A stretch of DNA of 13,160 bases, taken from assembly GCA_035529435.1 (NCBI GenBank), contig DATKWS010000252.1, positions 1 through 13,160 of the forward strand. Direction: 5' to 3'. The notes below the pieces were generated by a model. That model made no database searches and had not been told where the DNA came from. It was given only the letters and a program-made list of their open reading frames with translations. Positions 7,347 through 13,160 of the stretch are shown piece after piece (position 1 is the first letter of the stretch; every line of letters starts with the position of its first letter). A program made the position numbers and the translations under genes. Origin of the DNA: DATKWS01 sp035529435. Its GTDB lineage: Bacteria > Krumholzibacteriota > Krumholzibacteriia > Krumholzibacteriales > Krumholzibacteriaceae.

Positions 7347-8738
7347 CTATTTCAATCGAGCATTGGTATCGGGTTCCGGCACATCCATCGTGTCGATCTC
7401 CTCTTCACCGAATGTCGGGATGGGTGGGAGATTGAAATCGAGGCTGTCAAGGGATTCCTCTGTCATTACGCGAAGGACGTAGAGCCGCCAGCCCCGGTCG
7501 ACTATCTTGAACTCCTTTTCGAAGTCCTTGACGAACAGATCGTTGAAGGGTCCGGCCTCCTTGACGCCGTTGCATTCCCTGTAAAATTTGATGAACGCTT
7601 CCATGCCGTACGTATCGACGAGATACGTGCAGAAGGATGCCCACGCGGGAACGGTGATCGCCCAGTTGCTCTTTTTCATCGTCTCTTCATCGACGATCCT
7701 GTAGAGGGAGGGGATCATCTTGTTCACGAGGAATCTCTTTGCAAGAAGGTGCGGATTCCAGCCCGTGTATTTACCGCGGAGGGCGAAAACGAATCCCTTG
7801 GCCAGCCCGATCGGTGGATAGCCGAGATCGACGAGAACCATGTGTACCATCGCGTGCTGTTCGACCGGCACGATCGTGTGGAGTTCCTTCTTGTTCCAGA
7901 AGGGACGCTGCTTGTACTTCCGGGTCCCCAGGATCTGCATGAATCTCGCTTCCGAGGGGTAGTAGTAGTACTTGATTTTCTCTTCGACTCGAATGCCGCA
8001 CAGGTCGACTATGAAATTCATGAACCGTGTTTGCTCCTCGATCGCCCCTTCCGGCAAGGGATGACCCTCGAGATAATAGAATGTCACATATTCGGTCTCC
8101 TCCCTATTCCACTTGGTCCGCTCCAGGAGCATCACCTCGACATCGTCGAAGTAGAGGTAGCCGGTCATCTCATTGATGAGGCCTATCTCCGCGTATCGCG
8201 CTTCGCTCGGGATCTCCACCTTCTCGATATTGCGCTGCCAATCCCCGGTGCCGAGGCGCCGCCGTGTGTATGCATCTGCGTAGTAACGGTCTCTCAGACG
8301 CTCACCCCGGGCATCGAGAAACCGAACGTAGATGTTCGCGTTGTCCTTCTGACCACGGTTCCGTTTGATATTCTCGCACTTGATCTCGGCCGAAAAATAG
8401 AGGTCGTAGCCGGGCCGCACGAGTATGCGCTGCGTGAGCACCATCCACTTCTCCGTATCGAAGAGACCGCGCAGGTAGAATGAAAATTTACCGGACTTCA
8501 TCTGCGAGGTCGATTTTCCGAACATGTTGGGTTTCTTCCCCTTACCGGCGATCTGCTTGAGCTCCCATCCCGCCGGCACGTATTCCTCCCACTGCTCGAA
8601 GGATGGATTCTCGATGAGGTTGACGCCGACCGGAATATCGGGAAATTCGCCCTCGCCGTCGCCCCCGCCGCATCCTGACAGCGCGGTGAACATCGCGATC
8701 ACGACAATACAGAACAGCGCTACTCGCCAGCGTACCAT
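7347..8738 (-). CDS. Lipoprotein with CBM-like domain and degenerate metallopeptidase-like domain
   Basis: This 463-residue envelope protein is probably lipid-anchored. A hydrophobic leader ends in the lipobox Leu20-Ser-Gly-Cys23, followed by a Gly/Asp/Glu linker. Residues about 38-210 look like a jelly-roll carbohydrate-binding domain: it opens with NLIENPSFEQWE and closes with YLYFDDVEVMLLE, the usual edge strands. Residues about 220-440 resemble a gluzincin (peptidase-MA-like) domain. At 295-299, where HExxH is expected, the sequence is His-Ala-Met-Val-His, and downstream Ala-Lys-Gly-Phe at 313-316 takes the place of the usual Ala-Glu-Gly. Both histidine ligands stay but the catalytic Glu and third-ligand Glu are gone, so I expect no protease activity. 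This domain call rests on motif position and is tentative. The start is fixed by GAGGAGG 5 nt upstream. The Nudix gene follows 35 bp later. The role is unknown, perhaps glycan or peptide binding at the surface. Confidence 0.85.
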   Translation of the reverse strand: MVRWRVALFCIVVIAMFTALSGCGGGDGEGEFPDIPVGVNLIENPSFEQWEEYVPAGWELKQIAGKGKKPNMFGKSTSQMKSGKFSFYLRGLFDTEKWMVLTQRILVRPGYDLYFSAEIKCENIKRNRGQKDNANIYVRFLDARGERLRDRYYADAYTRRRLGTGDWQRNIEKVEIPSEARYAEIGLINEMTGYLYFDDVEVMLLERTKWNREETEYVTFYYLEGHPLPEGAIEEQTRFMNFIVDLCGIRVEEKIKYYYYPSEARFMQILGTRKYKQRPFWNKKELHTIVPVEQHAMVHMVLVDLGYPPIGLAKGFVFALRGKYTGWNPHLLAKRFLVNKMIPSLYRIVDEETMKKSNWAITVPAWASFCTYLVDTYGMEAFIKFYRECNGVKEAGPFNDLFVKDFEKEFKIVDRGWRLYVLRVMTEESLDSLDFNLPPIPTFGEEEIDTMDVPEPDTNARLK

Positions 8739-8764
8739 TCATTCCTCCTCGGTTTATTTTCTTA

Positions 8765-8793
8765 TATACACGGTAATACATCCGTTGTTTCAA
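8765..8793 (-). promoter_or_regulatory. Possible sigma-70-type promoter for the lipoprotein-Nudix unit
   Basis: On the minus strand TTGAAA (8788-8793) is followed after 17 nt by TGTATA (8765-8770), just before the lipoprotein ribosome binding site. The alternative TATATA lies 2 nt further on. The surrounding 150-bp gap (8739-8891) is AT-richer than its flanks and otherwise empty of genes. Confidence 0.35.
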
Positions 8794-8891
8794 GGCAAAT
8801 GATAGTGAAGCATTATGCCCATGCACGACTCCCGCATGACCGATCGAGCGAACGATCTCCGCTCCCGTCACTATTGTGGGGGGGAGTGATT

Positions 8892-9698
8892 TTACGCGCG
8901 GCGGAGAAATTCCGCGGTCGCTTCGGGAAGGGTCGTATTGATGAATACACCCGTTCCGAGCTCGAAGCCCGCCGGCGTCGTGAGCCTCGGCATGATCTGT
9001 ACGTGCCAGTGGTAGTATTCCTCCCCCTCCTCACCGCTCGGCGCGGTTCGAATGACCATGTTGTACGCGGGGCAGCATAGCCCCCTGCCTAATTTCTCGA
9101 GAAGCCGGTTGAGGATCCGCGCGAATCTTTCGAGCTCCCCGTTACGGACCTCTCCGAAGGTCGCGTGATGCTCGCGGGGCAGAATCCATGTCTCGAATGG
9201 AAACCGCGCGGCAAAGGGCTCGATGATGAGAAAATCGCCATCATCCATCACCACCCGCTCGCGCTCCTTTCGTTCCATTTCGATGATTCGGCAGAACACG
9301 CACTGCCCGTGATCGTCGAAGAAACGCGTCGCCTCCTCGAGACGGTGGCGGATGTGGAGCGGAACGACGGGGGTCGCGATGATCACCTCGTGCTGTCCGA
9401 GACCGTTCATGCGGCGGAAAAAACTCTGCTCCTCCTCGCGCACATCCTCACCAACGGGAACCAGGGCGGGGAACTTGTTCGGAACCACGCGGAGGCTCCA
9501 CGTTCCATTACGCCGGTTTGCGGCGATTTCCGGGGGCGTACTCTCCTCGTTACCGGGACAGAACGGGCACTCGGGCGAGAAATCGGGGACCGGTTCCTCT
9601 TCCCGTTTTCCGCCGACGAAATCCTCCGGACGCTTCGCCCGTTCAGTGGCGATGAGCACCCATTCCTTGGTCGCCGGATTCTGTCTGATCTCGGGCAC
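8892..9698 (-). CDS. galT: Galactose-1-phosphate uridylyltransferase homologue lacking the central catalytic segment
   Basis: This 268-residue GalT-family protein (HIT superfamily) would exchange UMP between UDP-glucose and galactose-1-phosphate in the Leloir pathway. Family landmarks occur in order: NPATKEWVLIA and RAKRP near the start, zinc-type CPFC at 44-47, VPNKFPAL at 72-79, GQHEVI at 101-106, CVFC at 133-136, and EYYHWHVQIMPRLT beginning at 227 with His230 and His232. Between HEVII (ending at 107) and ATPVVP (108 on) about 60-70 family residues are absent, including the segment that ends in His-Pro-His-Ser-Gln. That segment carries the histidine that forms the UMP-enzyme intermediate. 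The normal length is about 330. The frame stays open across the junction. The start is GTG, with GGGGAG 6 nt upstream. It lies 51 bp downstream of the LonB-like gene. As read, it should not be a working transferase; it may be a remnant, a binding protein, or an assembly artefact. Confidence 0.88.
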   Translation of the reverse strand: MPEIRQNPATKEWVLIATERAKRPEDFVGGKREEEPVPDFSPECPFCPGNEESTPPEIAANRRNGTWSLRVVPNKFPALVPVGEDVREEEQSFFRRMNGLGQHEVIIATPVVPLHIRHRLEEATRFFDDHGQCVFCRIIEMERKERERVVMDDGDFLIIEPFAARFPFETWILPREHHATFGEVRNGELERFARILNRLLEKLGRGLCCPAYNMVIRTAPSGEEGEEYYHWHVQIMPRLTTPAGFELGTGVFINTTLPEATAEFLRRA

Positions 9699-9749
9699 GC
9701 CGTGCTCCCCGTATCACGGAATGTTATTATTCGCGCAGCAGCCGCGTTT

Positions 9750-12209
9750 TTACTTCTTGCCACGCTGCTGGGCGCCGTATTCCCTCCATGCGGAAGCCAT
9801 TTCGATGAGCCTGCGCTGCACACGGTCGTTGACCGCATCCTTCGTGAAATCACCGTTCCTGAGCTTCTTTCCCGCCGGGACACCGGTGAGTATCTCGATG
9901 CCTTGATCGACCGTCTCGACGGGATAGATATGGAATTTACCCTTTCGCGCCGCTTCCACAACCTCTTCGTCGAGCATCAGATCGGGGACGTTCTGGTGCG
10001 GGATGATGACACCCTCCGTGCCCTTCAGCCTTCGCGCCTTGCACACCTTGAAGAATCCCTCGATCTTCTCGTTGACGCCGCCGATCGGCTGGATCTCCCC
10101 CTTCTGGTTGATCGAGCCGGTCACGGCGATATCCTGCCTGATCGGCAGCTCGGTGAGACTCGAGAGTATCGCATACAGCTCGGTGGAACTGGCGCTGTCG
10201 CCGTCGACGCCGCCGTACGACTGCTCGAAACAGAGGCTTGCGCTCATGGCAATCGGGTGATTTTCCCCGTACCTGCCCCGGATGTAGCCGCTCAGTATCA
10301 GAACGCCCTTGTTGTGTGCCGGGCCGCTGAGATCAGCCTCCCGCTCGATATTGATCACGCCGGAATCGCCGAGACCGGTCCGGGCGGTGATCCGTGACGG
10401 GCGGCCGAACATGTAATCGCCGAGATTGTAAACCGACAGCCCGTTCACCTGGCCGACCACGGCACCCGCCGTATCGATCATCAATGTCCCCTCATCGATA
10501 CGCTCCTGTATCTTCTCCTCGATGAGATTCACCCGTTTGATCCGGTAGCTGTGCGCCTTCGCGACGTGCTCCCGCTTGACCAGTGTGCTGCCCGCCTCCC
10601 TGGCGTGATAGTGCGCCTCTCGGATCATGTCGGCGATCTCGCTGAATCGTGTCGAGATCTTGTTCTGGCGCCCGGCGAGCCGTACGCCGTACTCCACGAC
10701 GGCCGCGACGCCGGAGCGATCGAAGCACGCGATGTTCTCCTTCTCGCACATCGCCTTCACGAAACCGGCGTATTCCTTGAGAACCGCTTTGCGGTTATCG
10801 ACCTCCTGGTCGAAATCGGCCCTGATCTTGAATATCTTGCGGAAATCCTCGTCGTAAATCTGGAGCAGATAATACAGGTAGGCATCCCCGATCAAAACGA
10901 TCTTGGCCTTGATCTGCATCGGCTCGGGCTTCAGGGCCGAGGAGCCGATCAGGCTGAATGGATCGTAGCTCTGTATCACCGCCTCCGCGCTCTTCAGCGT
11001 GCGCTTGAGGGTCTGCCAGACACCCGGTTCTATGAAAACATCGAGCGCGTTCACGACGAGGTACCCGCCGTTTGCCCGGTGGAACGAACCCGCGCGGATG
11101 CTCATGTGATCACCCTTCAACCATCCGGTGGGAGTGAACTGGCGTTCGATTATCCCGAACATGTTCTTCACGGTGGGGAAATTCTCGATGATCACGAGGG
11201 GCGCCTTGGTATCGGAGTTGTCCACGACCACGTTGACCCTGAACTCCCTGAAGGGATCCTCGTTGACATCCGGCTCACGTGCCCCCACCGAACCCTGCGA
11301 GCCGCCCTCTTCCTCCTCCTGGGACCGGAACAGATCGAGCTTCTGCATGAGATTTTCCTCGACCTGCTGCAATGTCTGGGTCAGCTTCTCGTTGTTGTAC
11401 CGCAGCGCGATCTCCTGGATCAACTCTTGCACGATCGGGTTCACCGTGTCGATATCGAGCTTCTCGAGCGCGTCCCGCAGTTCCTTCTCGAGCTTCTTCA
11501 GCTCCTGGTATACCTGCGCCATCTCCTCGGAGAGTTTCTCCCCCACCGCCTGTAATTTCTCGAACTGTTCGGCGGGGAACGTCCCTTCCTCCACGCGTTG
11601 GGCCAGCTGTCCGAAGTTCGCCGGATTGCCATCCACCACCGGCAGGAGGTCCGGCTTGACGATCGCGCCCATCTGGATGCGGACCATGGCGAATCCCTCG
11701 GAGCCGATCTTCTCCTCGAACGTCGTAACGATCTTCTTCTGTTTGGCCTGGATGGCCTCGATACGCTTCTTCCTGAGCTTCTTGTAGTAATCGCTCTGGA
11801 ACACGGCCGGTATCTTATCCTTGAGATCGTGTACGAGATGGTCCATGTCGGAGCGGATCTGCAATCCCTTGCCTGCTTCGAGCTCCAGGCATGTCGGCAT
11901 GTTCGGATTCTTGAAATTGTTCATGTAACAGATATCGGGGGGAATGGGACCTTTCTTTTCGAGCTGCTCGAGGAGATGCTTGATCGTCGTCATGCGTCCC
12001 GTACCCACCAGCCCGGTGATGAAGATATTATATCCCCGGTGCTCGAGCTCCAATCCCATCTTGATCGCCAGCAGTGCCCGGTCCTGGCCGATGATCCCCT
12101 TGCAGGGCTTGACGGTTTCGGTTGTCTTGAAATCGAACTGGCTCTCGGGACAACGCCAGCGCAGTTTGCCGGCGGGAAGCTCCCTGTATTTCTTCACCGG
12201 TTTCTTCAT
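9750..12209 (-). CDS. LonB-like ATP-dependent AAA+ Ser/Lys protease
   Basis: This 819-residue cytoplasmic protease belongs to the LonB-like group (AAA_32 plus Lon C-terminal domain), distinct from classical LonA, whose N-terminal substrate domain is absent. Residues about 40-100 contain the P-loop, GLVGTGRMT at 66-74, where Arg72 takes the place of the usual Walker lysine. Residues about 130-320 are charged and largely helical, a likely coiled-coil insertion. Residues about 330-560 carry the rest of the ATPase region (ANGGYLVVNALDVF, then ARFSEIADMIREAHYHA-like sensor helices). Residues about 600-780 are the proteolytic domain, with Gly-Asp-Ser672-Ala and Asn-Glu-Lys715. Their 43-residue spacing equals Ser679-Lys722 of E. 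coli Lon. The start at 12209 is supported by AGGAGG 7 nt upstream rather than an ATG 42 nt earlier. The likely role is degradation of damaged or regulatory proteins. It is the first gene of the minus-strand block. Confidence 0.93.
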   Translation of the reverse strand: MKKPVKKYRELPAGKLRWRCPESQFDFKTTETVKPCKGIIGQDRALLAIKMGLELEHRGYNIFITGLVGTGRMTTIKHLLEQLEKKGPIPPDICYMNNFKNPNMPTCLELEAGKGLQIRSDMDHLVHDLKDKIPAVFQSDYYKKLRKKRIEAIQAKQKKIVTTFEEKIGSEGFAMVRIQMGAIVKPDLLPVVDGNPANFGQLAQRVEEGTFPAEQFEKLQAVGEKLSEEMAQVYQELKKLEKELRDALEKLDIDTVNPIVQELIQEIALRYNNEKLTQTLQQVEENLMQKLDLFRSQEEEEGGSQGSVGAREPDVNEDPFREFRVNVVVDNSDTKAPLVIIENFPTVKNMFGIIERQFTPTGWLKGDHMSIRAGSFHRANGGYLVVNALDVFIEPGVWQTLKRTLKSAEAVIQSYDPFSLIGSSALKPEPMQIKAKIVLIGDAYLYYLLQIYDEDFRKIFKIRADFDQEVDNRKAVLKEYAGFVKAMCEKENIACFDRSGVAAVVEYGVRLAGRQNKISTRFSEIADMIREAHYHAREAGSTLVKREHVAKAHSYRIKRVNLIEEKIQERIDEGTLMIDTAGAVVGQVNGLSVYNLGDYMFGRPSRITARTGLGDSGVINIEREADLSGPAHNKGVLILSGYIRGRYGENHPIAMSASLCFEQSYGGVDGDSASSTELYAILSSLTELPIRQDIAVTGSINQKGEIQPIGGVNEKIEGFFKVCKARRLKGTEGVIIPHQNVPDLMLDEEVVEAARKGKFHIYPVETVDQGIEILTGVPAGKKLRNGDFTKDAVNDRVQRRLIEMASAWREYGAQQRGKK

Positions 12210-12216
12210 GAGTGCT

Positions 12217-12222
12217 CCTCCT
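12217..12222 (-). promoter_or_regulatory. Ribosome binding site deciding the LonB-like start
   Basis: AGGAGG on the minus strand lies 7 nt before the ATG at 12209. The upstream in-frame ATG at 12251 has no such site. Confidence 0.65.
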
Positions 12223-12430
12223 GCACGGTGGGAAAGAACATGCACCACCACGGCGAGATGTACTGTTTATCTATTTTCACCAACGTGTTTGAAACAGGAT
12301 TGTGCCCGTTCTAATTATCGTCCAGTGTACGGGGTTCCGGGGGAATCGTCAAGGAACAGTTTTCGGCCGGGACGCCGGAGGGAAAGTCGTTGTCATTTTC
12401 TCCGCACGACCGGCGTACGCACCGAATTAC

Positions 12431-12460
12431 CTGTCATGGTCAAAAAATTTGTGGTAAAAT
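12431..12460 (+). promoter_or_regulatory. Possible promoter for the FRG-remnant/cupin unit
   Basis: CTGTCA (12431-12436, 4 of 6 matches to TTGACA) is followed after 18 nt by TAAAAT (12455-12460), preceded by TGG as in an extended -10 element. It ends 60 nt before the first start codon of the unit. Confidence 0.35.
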
Positions 12461-12520
12461 ATCGAACACGACGCGGGGACCCGGTAACCAGACTCATGAG
12501 GATTTGATCCATAATCGGCC

Positions 12521-12841
12521 ATGCAGGGAAATCACGACTTAATACGTATTGAAAACCTGGAAGACCTACTTCGATCTTTGAAAAATTTACAGGACAGATT
12601 CGGCTGTACATGGTTCCGCGGGCAGCCGGGCGTCAAAGGCGGCTGCCCCGCCATGAACGACTATCCCGGCTGGCTGTTTCTCATGCAGCATTACGGTCTG
12701 CCCACCAGGCTTCTCGATTGGACCACGTCACCGCTCGTTGCGACATTTTTTGCGGTGCAGGATCGCAGGAAGGATCCCCGGGACAGGGAAAAAGTGCTGC
12801 AATTGGAACTAGAGCGATTGGTAAGGAGGTGGAGTGCATGA
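12521..12841 (+). CDS. Truncated FRG-domain protein, probable remnant
   Basis: This encodes 106 residues with unmistakable FRG-domain landmarks: TWFRGQ at 30-35 and a strongly conserved MQHYGLPTRLLDWT at 55-68, continuing into SPLVATFFAVQ. FRG proteins are usually 230 residues or longer, and the FRG motif is normally separated from the MQHYG motif by a substantially longer helical stretch; here only about 19 residues lie between them. Everything after FFAVQD is also missing and is replaced by a short charged tail that runs into the next gene's ribosome binding site. An in-frame stop three codons upstream of the ATG limits the start, and the nearest Shine-Dalgarno-like TGAGGA is too far (18 nt). 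FRG proteins are common in accessory regions and some are linked to phage defence, but their biochemical activity is unclear. I read this as a decayed copy that may still be transcribed with the cupin gene. Confidence 0.75.
   Translation: MQGNHDLIRIENLEDLLRSLKNLQDRFGCTWFRGQPGVKGGCPAMNDYPGWLFLMQHYGLPTRLLDWTTSPLVATFFAVQDRRKDPRDREKVLQLELERLVRRWSA
12823..12829 (+). promoter_or_regulatory. Ribosome binding site of the cupin gene, inside the FRG remnant
   Basis: AAGGAGG lies 8 nt before the cupin ATG at 12838 and is read as Arg/Arg codons of the FRG remnant tail. It is much stronger than the remnant's own site, so the cupin gene is probably the functional gene of this unit. Confidence 0.7.
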
Positions 12842-13160
12842 AGGAGCAAAAGCAGAATGTCCCGGAATTGTTTGCCGCCGTCAAACAGTACTTTTCTCCA
12901 AGGATAATCGGTGAAGTAAATGACGTGTATATTAAGATTGCCAAAGTGAAGGGGCAGGACGTCCCCTGGCACACGCACGACAACGAGGATGAACTGTTCT
13001 ACATTGTAAAAGGCGCGCTGACGATGGAGATCAGGGGAAGCGGGAGTATCGATCTGGACAGCGGAGAGCTCTTCATCGTCAAGAGGGGCGCCGAGCACAG
13101 GGTTCATTCGGAAGAGGAATGCTGGCTGATACTCATAGAAAACAAATCAACCAGGCACAC
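12838..13160 (+). CDS. Single-domain cupin protein, C-terminus beyond window
   Basis: The frame is open to the window edge (107 codons). Residues about 33-105 form one cupin barrel. Motif 1 is present with His45, His47, Glu52 and Gly59 (WHTHDNEDELFYIVKG), the usual metal ligands, and motif 2 has Gly76 and His87 (GELFIVKRGAEHRV). A divalent metal site is therefore likely. The length fits the small cupin_2 proteins of about 110-120 residues, so only a few residues should be missing. Such proteins range from isomerases and dioxygenases to sugar or ligand binders, and the sequence does not say which. The ATG overlaps the FRG-remnant stop (ATGA). Codon use is less GC-biased than in the genes to the left, which hints at a different history for this right-hand end. 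Confidence 0.88.
   Translation, partial: MKEQKQNVPELFAAVKQYFSPRIIGEVNDVYIKIAKVKGQDVPWHTHDNEDELFYIVKGALTMEIRGSGSIDLDSGELFIVKRGAEHRVHSEEECWLILIENKSTRH

Larger units (their letters stand above)
12210..12520. other. Divergent intergenic region
   Basis: This 311-bp gene-free stretch separates the LonB-like protease gene (leftward) from the FRG remnant (rightward) and should hold promoters for both. Its left part (about 12260-12320) is AT-rich on the protease side; the middle has no clear motif. I see no tRNA, small RNA or long repeat in it. Confidence 0.5.

Noticed and set aside
8826..8891. Possible terminator after the galT-like gene
   Set aside because: Short inverted repeats exist (GATCG/CGATC and TCACT/AGTGA) but stems are weak and no U-tract follows on the minus strand.
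9165..10397. Plus-strand open frame of 410 codons across galT-like and LonB-like genes
   Set aside because: It spans two real minus-strand genes and their intergenic gap, with no domain signal.

Overview
This is a gene-dense, GC-rich bacterial window with ten confident protein genes plus a degraded one. I see no rRNA, tRNA, CRISPR array, insertion sequence or prophage gene. A secreted protein with about 54-residue repeats carrying a 'YAQR' core, many exported or lipid-anchored proteins, and a non-canonical LonB-type protease suggest a poorly cultivated lineage of the FCB or candidate-phylum kind (Eisenbacteria or Krumholzibacteria-like). That placement is inference, not demonstrated.

Left block (1-2779, minus strand): an exported C69-family dipeptidase precursor, then, 66 bp downstream, a secreted tandem-repeat protein that runs off the left edge. 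A 244-bp divergent region (2780-3023) with several inverted repeats separates these from the plus-strand block.

Plus-strand block (3024-6786): an exported protein with a long HEAT-repeat array and a C-terminal cyclophilin (peptidyl-prolyl isomerase) domain, a sodium-dependent amino-acid transporter of the NSS/SNF family, and a 44-residue membrane microprotein of the MetS type overlapping the transporter by 4 bp. With the divergent dipeptidase this looks like an exported-protein and peptide/amino-acid-use neighbourhood: peptides cleaved outside the cytoplasm, amino acids imported by Na+ symport.

Right minus-strand block (12209-6802): a LonB-like AAA+ Ser/Lys protease, a galactose-1-phosphate uridylyltransferase homologue that lacks its central catalytic segment, a lipoprotein whose metallopeptidase-like domain has lost both expected glutamates, and a zinc-ribbon Nudix hydrolase. 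The Nudix gene converges on the microprotein gene with a 15-bp gap.

Right edge (12521-13160, plus strand): a short FRG-domain remnant lacking its middle and C-terminus, overlapping the start of a single-domain cupin gene that runs off the window.

The most unusual features are three genes that keep family landmarks but lack key parts (galT-like, pseudo-metallopeptidase lipoprotein, FRG remnant), the HEAT-cyclophilin fusion, and a 28-bp dyad in the dipeptidase/HEAT-cyclophilin divergent region. I found no convincing complete novel defence or mobile system.
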